Below, piece after piece: positions 6,436 through 13,612 of a stretch of DNA of 18,842 bases. The notes beneath the pieces are model-generated. The model was not told where the DNA came from. It ran no database searches and was given only the letters and a program-made list of their open reading frames with translations. The stretch lies in NCBI GenBank assembly GCA_035411425.1, contig DAONSX010000047.1, forward strand, positions 1 through 18,842, written 5' to 3'. The stretch is from TTA-H9 sp002071415 (GTDB lineage: Bacteria > Bacteroidota > Bacteroidia > Bacteroidales > TTA-H9). Numbering within the stretch: position 1 is the first letter of the stretch; every line of letters begins with the position of its first letter. The position numbers and the translations under genes were made by a program.

Positions 6436-6508
6436 ACGGGTGTAGCTCAATTGGTAGAGTGGTGGTCTCCAAAACCATAGGCTGGGAGTTCGAGTCTCTC
6501 CACCCGTG
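6436..6508 (+). tRNA. tRNA-Trp (anticodon CCA)
   Basis: The acceptor stem is ACGGGTG/CACCCGT (6436-6442 and 6501-6507) with discriminator G6508, the usual base for bacterial tRNA-Trp. The anticodon loop CTCCAAA (6467-6473) gives CCA at 6469-6471. The T-arm is GGGAG-TTCGAGT-CTCTC. No 3' CCA is encoded. It lies 17 bp before the secE ATG; tRNA-Trp next to secE is a widespread arrangement. Confidence 0.96.
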
Positions 6509-6525
6509 CAAACTTGCATAAAATT

Positions 6526-6729
6526 ATGGCTAAGTCAAAGAAAATCGTTCGTTATGTAAAGGAAAGCTACGACGAATTGGTGCACAAAGTTACGTGGCCT
6601 TCCTGGAGTGAACTTCAAAATAGCGCTGTGGTGGTATCTATTGCTTCCCTGATTATTGCCCTAGTGGTTTTTCTGATAGATATTGCCTTCGAAAACATCT
6701 TAAAGTTTTTCTATGGTTTGTTCATGTGA
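6526..6729 (+). CDS. secE: Preprotein translocase subunit SecE
   Basis: This 67-aa protein is the small essential clamp subunit of the SecYEG translocon in the inner membrane. It has the single-helix form: an amphipathic N-terminal helix, the conserved ELxKVTWPSxxEL-type motif (here DELVHKVTWPSWSEL, residues 16-30), and one transmembrane segment at about residues 33-55. The start is ATG 6526 (MAKSKKIVRYVK); an in-frame TTG at 6514 would add four residues next to the tRNA end and is less likely. It sits between tRNA-Trp and nusG, the standard bacterial order. The leader lacks an SD. Confidence 0.95.
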   Translation: MAKSKKIVRYVKESYDELVHKVTWPSWSELQNSAVVVSIASLIIALVVFLIDIAFENILKFFYGLFM

Positions 6730-6780
6730 ACAAGATGTTAGCGAATGCGCAGAAAAATACCGAATCTATTCCTAAAATAA

Positions 6781-6786
6781 AGGAGG
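6781..6786 (+). promoter_or_regulatory. Strong Shine-Dalgarno sequence of nusG
   Basis: AGGAGG lies 4 nt before the ATG at 6791, a full six-base match to the anti-SD. This is the strongest SD in the window and unusual for a Bacteroidota leader. Confidence 0.7.
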
Positions 6787-6790
6787 GCGT

Positions 6791-7330
6791 ATGAGCGAAG
6801 AAAAAAAATGGTACGTAATACGAGCCATTAGTGGTGGCGAAAGAAAGGTGAAGCAATACCTCGAAAACGAAATCAAGAGGCTTCATCTTGAGGATTACAT
6901 TTCTCAAGTGCTCATACCCACTGAGAAGGTTTATCAAATTCGTAATGGGAAGAAAGTTTGTAAAGAAAGAAACTATTTCCCGGGTTATATACTCATCGAA
7001 GCCGTATTAACTGGAGAAATTCCGGGTATTATCCTGAATATCCCTGGTGTATTGGGTTTTCTTGGGTCTAAAGATAAACCTCAACCTTTACGTAAATCAG
7101 AAGTCAATCGTTTATTAGGTAAAGTTGATGAACTTGCCGAAGCAGGCGAAGAAGTCAATATCCCCTTTATAGTGGGTGAAACCGTAACGGTGATAGATGG
7201 TCCATTCAATAGTTTCAGTGGAGTAATCGAAGAAATCAACGAAGAAAAGAAGAAGCTAAAGGTAATGGTGAAAATCTTTGGCCGTAAAACTCCACTGGAA
7301 TTGAGTTTTATGCAGGTTGCAAAGGAATAG
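6791..7330 (+). CDS. nusG: Transcription termination/antitermination factor NusG
   Basis: NusG (179 aa) binds the RNA polymerase clamp, suppresses pausing and links polymerase to the ribosome or Rho. The NGN domain covers about residues 5-105, beginning KKWYVIRAISGGERKVKQYL and including the FPGYILIEA strand and the IPGVLGFLG segment. A short linker leads to the C-terminal KOW domain (about 125-179), with GETVTVIDGPFNSFSGVIEE. The length is normal and no insertion is seen. It follows secE by 61 bp and precedes rplK by 62 bp, as in most bacteria. It has the best SD in the window (6781-6786). Confidence 0.97.
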   Translation: MSEEKKWYVIRAISGGERKVKQYLENEIKRLHLEDYISQVLIPTEKVYQIRNGKKVCKERNYFPGYILIEAVLTGEIPGIILNIPGVLGFLGSKDKPQPLRKSEVNRLLGKVDELAEAGEEVNIPFIVGETVTVIDGPFNSFSGVIEEINEEKKKLKVMVKIFGRKTPLELSFMQVAKE

Positions 7331-7392
7331 ATTATACCTCATTGGCATGCTGAATTAGCAAGCTTTTAACATTTACTAAATTATTCATTACA

Positions 7393-7836
7393 ATGGCAAA
7401 AGAAGTAACCGGAATCATCAAATTGCAAATCAAAGGAGGAGCTGCAAATCCTGCACCACCCATTGGCCCAGCCTTAGGATCAAAGGGTTTGAATATCATG
7501 GAATTTTGCAAGCAGTTTAATGCCCGTACTCAGGATGTAGCTGGGAAAATTGTACCAGTCATCATTACTGTTTATAAGGATAAATCCTTCGATTTTGTAG
7601 TCAAGACGCCACCGGTAGTGGTACAGTTATTCGAAGCAGTTAAAGTTCAGAAAGGTTCGGCAGAACCCAATCGCAATAAAATTGGCAGCGTAACCTGGGA
7701 TCAGGTACATGAAATTGCTGCAATAAAAATGCCCGACCTAAATTGCTTTACGATTGAATCGGCAATGAAAATGGTTGCCGGTACCGCACGCAGCGTTGGA
7801 ATTACTATCACAGGAAATCCTCCTTTTGCTGATTAA
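7393..7836 (+). CDS. rplK: 50S ribosomal protein uL11
   Basis: uL11 (147 aa) forms the base of the ribosomal stalk and binds the GTPase-associated region of 23S rRNA with uL10. The N-terminal domain carries the conserved Gly/Pro-rich segment ANPAPPIGPALGSKGLNIM (about 18-36), the site of thiopeptide action with rRNA. The C-terminal RNA-binding domain starts near KTPP (about 73) and ends with the typical GTARSVGITITG. Full length. It is the first gene of the rplK-rplA-rplJ-rplL cluster, with an A/T-rich leader and no SD. Confidence 0.98.
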   Translation: MAKEVTGIIKLQIKGGAANPAPPIGPALGSKGLNIMEFCKQFNARTQDVAGKIVPVIITVYKDKSFDFVVKTPPVVVQLFEAVKVQKGSAEPNRNKIGSVTWDQVHEIAAIKMPDLNCFTIESAMKMVAGTARSVGITITGNPPFAD

Positions 7837-7861
7837 TATTCTGACATTAATTAAATAAAGC

Positions 7862-7883
7862 ACTTGACATCAAACCATCAAGT
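7862..7883 (+). other. Small hairpin upstream of rplA
   Basis: ACTTGA (7862-7867) pairs with TCAAGT (7878-7883) around a 10-nt loop, ending 8 bp before the rplA ATG. It could influence rplA initiation, but six A/T-rich base pairs are weak support. Confidence 0.25.
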
Positions 7884-7891
7884 TTTAAAAA

Positions 7892-8587
7892 ATGGCACAA
7901 CTTACACGAAAACGCAAAGAAGCTTTAGCACAATATAACAGGAACAAGGCTTATACACTGACCGAAGCCTGTGAACTCGTCAAAAAGATTACTTATACCA
8001 AATTCGATGCATCGGTTGACATGGATGTACGCTTAGGTGTCGATCCTCGTAAACCCAATCAGATGGTTCGTGGTATGGTTACTCTTCCACATGGAACAGG
8101 GAAAACCATACGTGTATTGGTGCTATGTACACCTGATAAGGAAGAAGAAGCTAAAGCAGCTGGCGCTGATTACTACGGACTGGACGAATACATCAATAAA
8201 ATAAAAAACGGCTGGACCGATATTGATGTCGTTATTACTACACCCAATGTAATGCCTAAAGTAGGCGCTTTGGGGAAGATTCTTGGCCCTCGCGGCCTTA
8301 TGCCCAATCCAAAGTCGGGTACTGTTACTATGGATATAGCTACGGCAGTTAAAGAAGTAAAAGCGGGTAAAATCGAATTCAAAGTGGATAAATATGGAAT
8401 CATCCACGCCCCAATTGCCAAAGTTTCGTTCGATGCAAACAAGATCTATGAAAATGCAAAAGAACTGCTTCAGGCAATCATCCGATTGAAACCAGCTGCC
8501 GCAAAGGGCACCTACATCAAGAGTATTTATTTGTCGAGCACAATGAGCCCGGGCATCCAAGTCGATCCCCGTTCGATTACTGCCTGA
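7892..8587 (+). CDS. rplA: 50S ribosomal protein uL1
   Basis: uL1 (231 aa) forms the mobile L1 stalk beside the E site and commonly represses its own operon by binding mRNA. The family hallmark GPRGLMPNPKSGTVT is present around residues 130-144, preceded by the domain II stretch PNVMPKVGALGKILG. The N-terminus (MAQLTRKRKEALAQYN) and the C-terminal SIYLSSTMSPGIQVD are typical. The start at ATG 7892 follows an AAAAA leader with no SD. A 39-bp gap separates it from rplJ, so the whole rplKAJL block is probably one transcript. Confidence 0.98.
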   Translation: MAQLTRKRKEALAQYNRNKAYTLTEACELVKKITYTKFDASVDMDVRLGVDPRKPNQMVRGMVTLPHGTGKTIRVLVLCTPDKEEEAKAAGADYYGLDEYINKIKNGWTDIDVVITTPNVMPKVGALGKILGPRGLMPNPKSGTVTMDIATAVKEVKAGKIEFKVDKYGIIHAPIAKVSFDANKIYENAKELLQAIIRLKPAAAKGTYIKSIYLSSTMSPGIQVDPRSITA

Positions 8588-8626
8588 TGAATAAAATCTA
8601 TTTCAAAATGCCAAAAAAAATGCATA

Positions 8627-9148
8627 ATGAGAAAAGAAGATAAAAGTCGACTCATAGACGTATTGACTGAACAGATCAAGGAGAGTAATTATTTCTATAT
8701 TACCGATGCCTCTGATCTTAATTGTGAGATCACAAATCAGTTAAGGCGGTTATGTTTCAAACAGAATATCCAGATGAAAATGGTGAAAAACAGCTTGTTG
8801 AAGAAAGCCATGGAACGTAGTGGACGTGATTTTAGCCCTCTTTACGAAGTGCTAAATGGACATACTGCGGTTTTGTTTTCCGAAACAGGCAGTGCACCCG
8901 CTCGGCTCATTCAGGAATTCCGGCAGAAAACCAAAAACCCTAAACCGCTTTTTAAGGGAGCATATATAGAAGAATCATTCTATATTGGTGAAGAACAGCT
9001 CGATGCGCTGGCAAACCTGAAGACGAAGAATGAATTGATAGGTGATATCATCGCTTTGTTGCAGTCGCCTGCATTAAATGTGATTTCTGCTTTGCAGTCG
9101 GGTGGAGGCAAATTGGCGGGAATCGTTAAAACCCTCTCAGAAAGGTGA
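8627..9148 (+). CDS. rplJ: 50S ribosomal protein uL10
   Basis: uL10 (173 aa) anchors the bL12 dimers to the ribosomal stalk. The N-terminal rRNA-binding domain starts MRKEDKSRLIDVLTEQI, and the C-terminal helix (about 135-173) that carries bL12 dimers is recognisable by ALLQSPALNVISALQSGGGKLAGIVKTL. Of several nearby ATGs (8608, 8620, 8627), only 8627 is in frame. The 39-bp gap upstream is too short for a full separate uL10-binding leader of the type known in other bacteria, so any autoregulatory element would have to overlap the end of rplA. Confidence 0.97.
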   Translation: MRKEDKSRLIDVLTEQIKESNYFYITDASDLNCEITNQLRRLCFKQNIQMKMVKNSLLKKAMERSGRDFSPLYEVLNGHTAVLFSETGSAPARLIQEFRQKTKNPKPLFKGAYIEESFYIGEEQLDALANLKTKNELIGDIIALLQSPALNVISALQSGGGKLAGIVKTLSER

Positions 9149-9227
9149 TATTTGGAATTTTAACCCTATGTAACCAAATTTTCAAATTGTAAAACAAATT
9201 TTAAAAACACTTAATACTCAATTAAAA

Positions 9228-9611
9228 ATGGCAGATCTGAAAGCTTTTGCAGAACAATTAGTTAACCTAACTGTTAAGGAAGTCAATGAACTTGCAAAAA
9301 TTCTTAAAGAAGAATATGGAATAGAACCTGCTGCCGCTGTGGCAGTTGCTGCTGCTCCTGGGGCTTCGACCGGTGCTGCACAAGAAACCGTTGAAGAAAA
9401 AACTTCTTTCGATGTAATTTTGAAAGATGCTGGAAAAGAAAAATTAAAAGTGGTTAAATTAGTGAAGGAACTTACCAGCTTAGGCCTTAAAGAAGCTAAG
9501 GACCTGGTTGATGCTGCTCCAAAACCTATTAAGGAAGGCATCTCGAAAGACGAAGCCGAAGGACTTAAGAAGTCTCTCGAAGAAGTTGGCGCAATTGTTG
9601 AAATCAATTAG
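9228..9611 (+). CDS. rplL: 50S ribosomal protein bL12 (L7/L12)
   Basis: bL12 (127 aa) is the multi-copy stalk protein that recruits and activates translational GTPases. The N-terminal dimerisation domain (1-30) is followed by an Ala/Gly-rich hinge (AAAVAVAAAPGASTGAA, about 36-52) and the globular C-terminal domain with KVVKLVKELTSLGLKEAKDL and PKPIKEGISKDEA. The length matches the family. It lies 79 bp after rplJ with an A/T-rich leader. A strong hairpin (9643-9665) lies between it and rpoB, which may help set the high ratio of bL12 to polymerase. Confidence 0.98.
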   Translation: MADLKAFAEQLVNLTVKEVNELAKILKEEYGIEPAAAVAVAAAPGASTGAAQETVEEKTSFDVILKDAGKEKLKVVKLVKELTSLGLKEAKDLVDAAPKPIKEGISKDEAEGLKKSLEEVGAIVEIN

Positions 9612-9642
9612 ATACTATTCTTTGTTCCTCCTCTGAAAACTG

Positions 9643-9665
9643 CCGTCCTTGGCACACAAGGACGG
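9643..9665 (+). terminator. Hairpin between rplL and rpoB, likely partial terminator (attenuator)
   Basis: CCGTCCTTG (9643-9651) and CAAGGACGG (9657-9665) form a perfect 9-bp stem with a 5-nt loop. It is followed by TGGTTTATCTCTTTTTT, a T-rich tract displaced by a few bases. An attenuator at this junction is known in Escherichia coli, where it lowers rpoBC expression relative to rplL; the same role is inferred here. Confidence 0.65.
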
Positions 9666-9739
9666 TGGTTTATCTCTTTTTTCATGTTACTGTATTGTTC
9701 TTTAATTCATTTTCCGTTCGAACTAAAAAACCTAATACC

Positions 9740-12700
9740 TTGGCGCATAAAAACATAGACAGGATTAACTTCGGAACCACGAAGCTCACCATCCAATACC
9801 CTGATTTTCTTGATGTTCAGTTGCAGTCGTTCAAGGATTTTTTCCAACTGGAAACAATTCCTGAAAACCGCGTCAATGAAGGGCTTTATAAGGTTTTTTC
9901 CGAAAATTTCCCTATTTCTGATGCCCGCAACAACTTTGTATTGGAATTTCTTGATTATTTTATCGATCCTCCCAGATATTCTATCGATGAATGTTTGGAA
10001 AGAGGCTTAACTTACAGTGTTCCCCTCAAGGCGAAACTGAAATTGTATTGTACCGATCCCGAACACGAGGACTTCGAAACTATTATTCAGGATGTGTATC
10101 TGGGAATGATTCCATACATGACTCCTAAGGGAACTTTTATCATCAATGGAGCTGAAAGAGTAGTTGTTTCGCAATTGCATAGATCGCCAGGAGTATTTTT
10201 CGGCCAAAACTATCACGCCAATGGAAGTATTCTGTATTCGGCACGTATCATCCCTTTCAAGGGTTCATGGATGGAATTTACCACCGATATCAATAACGTG
10301 CTCTATGCCTATATCGATAGAAAGAAAAAATTACCCGTTACTACTCTCCTCAGAGCCATTGGATATGAATCCGATAGAGATATTTTAGCTATTTTCGACC
10401 TATTTCAGGAAGTAAAGGTTACAAAAACTACGGCAAAGAAACTGATAGGGCAGAAACTTGCTGCACGTGTGGTTAGAACATGGATCGAAGACTTTGCCGA
10501 TGAAGACACCGGAGAAGTTTCTTCTTACGAACGTACGGAAGTCATAATTGAAAGAGAAACCATACTCGAGCAGGCACATATTGATAAGATACTGGAATTC
10601 GATGTCAAAACAGTACTTATCCATAAGGAAAGTCCCGACCAAATGGACTACAGCATCATCTTCAATACTTTGCAAAAAGACCCTGCCAATTCGGCAAAAG
10701 AAGCAGTCGAGTTTATCTATCGTCAGTTGCGTAGCGCCGATCCACCTGATGAAGAAACAGCCAGAGGAATCATCGAAAAACTGTTTTTCTCCGACAAACG
10801 CTATGATTTGGGTGATGTGGGAAGATATCGCATCAACAAAAAACTCGGTCTGGATATTCCTGACGAGGTTAAAGTGCTCACCCGAGAAGATATTATTGCC
10901 ATTATCAAATACCTTGTTGCAATGGTAAACAACAGGGCTGAGATCGATGATATTGACCATTTGAGTAATCGCCGTGTGCGTACTGTAGGTGAACAATTAT
11001 ATGGACAATTCGGCGTTGGGCTGGCACGTATGGCACGTACCATACGCGAAAGGATGAATGTCCGTGATAATGAGGTTTTTACACCTACTGATCTCATTAA
11101 TGCCAAAACACTTTCCTCCGTAATAAATTCTTTCTTTGGAACCAATCAGTTGTCGCAGTTCATGGACCAAACCAATCCCCTTTCGGAGCTTACACACAAA
11201 AGAAGGATTTCCGCTTTGGGACCGGGAGGTTTGACTCGCGACCGGGCAGGTTTTGAAGTTAGAGACGTGCATTATACCCACTATGGACGCTTGTGCACTA
11301 TCGAAACTCCTGAGGGACCCAATATCGGACTCATTTCTTCTCTATGTGTTTATGCCAAGATCAATAACCTCGGTTTCATCGAGACTCCATATTACAAAGT
11401 TGAAAATGGTAAGGTTTTAATGAAAGAACCTCCCATTTATTTAAGTGCCGAAGAAGAGGAAAAAAAGGTTATTGCCCAGGCCAGTACGCCTATAGACGAA
11501 GAAGGGAACCTGATTCCCGACAAGATAAAAGTTAGATATCTCGCTGACTATCCTATCGTAAGCCCACAGGAAGTCGACTTGATCGACTGCGCCCCTAACC
11601 AGATTGCATCCATTGCTGCTTCGCTCATTCCTTTCCTTGAACATGACGACGCCAACCGCGCCTTGATGGGGTCGAACATGATGCGACAGGCTGTTCCTCT
11701 GCTTAACCCTGAGGTACCTATCATAGGAACAGGCATCGAAGAATTTGTAGCCCGCGACTCGCGTGTTTTGATAAACGCCGAAGGTAATGGAGTAGTGGAA
11801 TATGTCGACGCCACCCGCGTCGTCATCCGTTATGAACGAAATGATATGGAAAGGCTCATCAGTTTTGATGAAGATGTAAAAACCTACTATCTTATTAAAT
11901 TTCAGCGTACCAATCAAAATACTACCATCAACCTTAGGCCTATTGTTAGAAAAGGCGACAAAGTGGTGAAAGGACAAGTTTTGTGCGAGGGTTATGCTAC
12001 TTCGAATGGAGAGCTGGCCCTGGGCCGAAACCTCATGGTAGCATTTATGCCATGGAAAGGCTATAATTTCGAAGATGCCATTGTGATTTCCGAAAAAGTA
12101 ATCAAGGAAGATATCTTTACTTCGATCCACATCGAAGAATATACTCTGGAAGTTAGAGATACCAAACGTGGACAGGAAGAGCTAACCAACGACATTCCCA
12201 ATGTAAGCAGCGAGGCTACAAAAGACCTCGATGAGAATGGACTCGTAAGAATAGGCGCCGAAGTAAACGAAGGCGACATTCTGATCGGAAAAATTACTCC
12301 CAAAGGAGAAAGTGATCCTACTCCCGAAGAAAAGCTTCTTAGAGCAATATTTGGCGATAAAGCGGGCGATGTGAAAGACGCTTCCCTCAAGGCACCTCCT
12401 TCAATGCATGGTGTGGTAATCGATAAAAAACTATTCAGCCGTGCGGTAAAAGATAAAAAAGCCAAAAGTAAGGAAAAAGAACTGTTAAAAGAACTCGAAG
12501 AAGATTTTAAAAAGAAATCGCAAGAACTGAAAACCAAGTTGATCGAGAAATTACTCATCTTAGTGAATGGAAAGGTTTCGCAAGGTGTTTACAGTAATTT
12601 CAAACAAGAAATCATACCCAAGAAGGCCCGGTTTAACGAGAAGATTCTCCGCGAAATCGATTATACTACTGTAAATCCCAATCGCTGGACCCTCGATAAA

Positions 12701-13546
12701 GAAAAGAACGAACTCATCAAAGGCCTTATCAATAATTACAATATTCATTACCGAGAAATTCTTGGTGTTTATAACCGGAAAAAGTTTGTAGCCACAGTTG
12801 GTGACGAGCTTCCCAATGGCATTGTGCAGATGGCAAAGGTTTATGTTGCAAAGAAGCGCAAATTGACTGTAGGCGATAAAATGGCCGGCCGTCATGGGAA
12901 TAAAGGTATAGTAGCCAAGATTGTGAGAGAAGAAGATATGCCATTCTTACCCGATGGCACACCCGTAGATATTGTTCTGAATCCATTGGGCGTTCCTTCA
13001 CGAATGAACCTTGGCCAGATTTATGAAACCATCCTGGGTTGGGCTGGGAAAGAACTTGGCTTACGCTTTTCAACTCCCATTTTCGATGGTGCTTCATTAG
13101 ACCAGATCAATGAATATATGGGGAAGGCCAGATTACCCGAAAACGGAAGCCTGTATCTATACGATGGTGGTACAGGCGAACGTTTCGACCAACCGGCCAC
13201 GGTGGGTTATATTTATATGCTCAAGCTTCATCATCTTGTTGACGATAAGATGCATGCTCGTTCCATAGGCCCTTATTCTCTCATTACACAACAACCTCTT
13301 GGTGGGAAGGCCCAATTTGGAGGACAACGGTTTGGAGAAATGGAGGTTTGGGCACTCGAAGCCTTTGGTGCAGCCAATGTTCTGCAAGAGATTCTTACTG
13401 TTAAATCAGACGATGTAGCAGGGCGAGCCAAGGCTTACGAAGCTATCGTCAAGGGTGAAAATATGCCCGTTCCCAATGTACCCGAGTCATTCAATGTTCT
13501 GGTTCATGAACTTCGAGGTTTAGGCCTGAATATAGCCTTTGAATAA
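9740..13546 (+). CDS. rpoB: DNA-directed RNA polymerase subunit beta
   Basis: This is the beta subunit of RNA polymerase, about 1268 aa from the chosen start. The rifampicin-binding region (NQLSQFMDQTNPLSELTHKR, then ISALGPGG) is intact and wild-type at the usual resistance sites: Asp476, His486 and Ser491 (Escherichia coli 516, 526, 531). The catalytic-core segments PEGPNIGLI, GYNFEDAI and GDKMAGRHGNKG are present. A Lys/Glu-rich, coiled-coil-like insertion lies at about 12,430-12,730, consistent with a lineage-specific beta insertion. The open frame reaches back to a GTG at 9665, but no in-frame ATG occurs before the conserved YPDFLDVQL segment. TTG 9740 gives MAHKNIDRINFG, the expected length and style of a Bacteroidota RpoB start; the 9665 start would fall within the hairpin stem and encode an unconserved hydrophobic stretch. 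The gene identity is certain and the start is the uncertain part. rpoC follows after 66 bp. Confidence 0.96.
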   Translation: MAHKNIDRINFGTTKLTIQYPDFLDVQLQSFKDFFQLETIPENRVNEGLYKVFSENFPISDARNNFVLEFLDYFIDPPRYSIDECLERGLTYSVPLKAKLKLYCTDPEHEDFETIIQDVYLGMIPYMTPKGTFIINGAERVVVSQLHRSPGVFFGQNYHANGSILYSARIIPFKGSWMEFTTDINNVLYAYIDRKKKLPVTTLLRAIGYESDRDILAIFDLFQEVKVTKTTAKKLIGQKLAARVVRTWIEDFADEDTGEVSSYERTEVIIERETILEQAHIDKILEFDVKTVLIHKESPDQMDYSIIFNTLQKDPANSAKEAVEFIYRQLRSADPPDEETARGIIEKLFFSDKRYDLGDVGRYRINKKLGLDIPDEVKVLTREDIIAIIKYLVAMVNNRAEIDDIDHLSNRRVRTVGEQLYGQFGVGLARMARTIRERMNVRDNEVFTPTDLINAKTLSSVINSFFGTNQLSQFMDQTNPLSELTHKRRISALGPGGLTRDRAGFEVRDVHYTHYGRLCTIETPEGPNIGLISSLCVYAKINNLGFIETPYYKVENGKVLMKEPPIYLSAEEEEKKVIAQASTPIDEEGNLIPDKIKVRYLADYPIVSPQEVDLIDCAPNQIASIAASLIPFLEHDDANRALMGSNMMRQAVPLLNPEVPIIGTGIEEFVARDSRVLINAEGNGVVEYVDATRVVIRYERNDMERLISFDEDVKTYYLIKFQRTNQNTTINLRPIVRKGDKVVKGQVLCEGYATSNGELALGRNLMVAFMPWKGYNFEDAIVISEKVIKEDIFTSIHIEEYTLEVRDTKRGQEELTNDIPNVSSEATKDLDENGLVRIGAEVNEGDILIGKITPKGESDPTPEEKLLRAIFGDKAGDVKDASLKAPPSMHGVVIDKKLFSRAVKDKKAKSKEKELLKELEEDFKKKSQELKTKLIEKLLILVNGKVSQGVYSNFKQEIIPKKARFNEKILREIDYTTVNPNRWTLDKEKNELIKGLINNYNIHYREILGVYNRKKFVATVGDELPNGIVQMAKVYVAKKRKLTVGDKMAGRHGNKGIVAKIVREEDMPFLPDGTPVDIVLNPLGVPSRMNLGQIYETILGWAGKELGLRFSTPIFDGASLDQINEYMGKARLPENGSLYLYDGGTGERFDQPATVGYIYMLKLHHLVDDKMHARSIGPYSLITQQPLGGKAQFGGQRFGEMEVWALEAFGAANVLQEILTVKSDDVAGRAKAYEAIVKGENMPVPNVPESFNVLVHELRGLGLNIAFE

Positions 13547-13612
13547 TGCCATTTGGCGTAAGACTCAGGCGTTTGTATAAAATTTTTATTTTGCTGAAAA
13601 TCAAATTCAAAT

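Noticed and set aside
6514..6525. TTG start for SecE four codons upstream
   Set aside because: It lies 5 bp after the tRNA-Trp end, and ATG 6526 gives the normal MAKSKK start.
8588..8626. uL10-binding autoregulatory leader before rplJ
   Set aside because: The 39-bp gap has no stable fold resembling the known kink-turn leader.
9218..9607. Minus-strand frame (129 codons) covering rplL
   Set aside because: Mirror of the rplL reading frame; low-complexity Ala/Ser composition arises from the bL12 hinge and codon bias.
9665..9739. N-terminal extension of RpoB from GTG 9665
   Set aside because: It begins within the hairpin stem, encodes an unconserved hydrophobic stretch and has no leader; TTG 9740 fits the family start.
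11441..12130. Long minus-strand frame (229 codons) inside rpoB
   Set aside because: Antisense shadow of a conserved coding gene, with no recognisable domain or leader.
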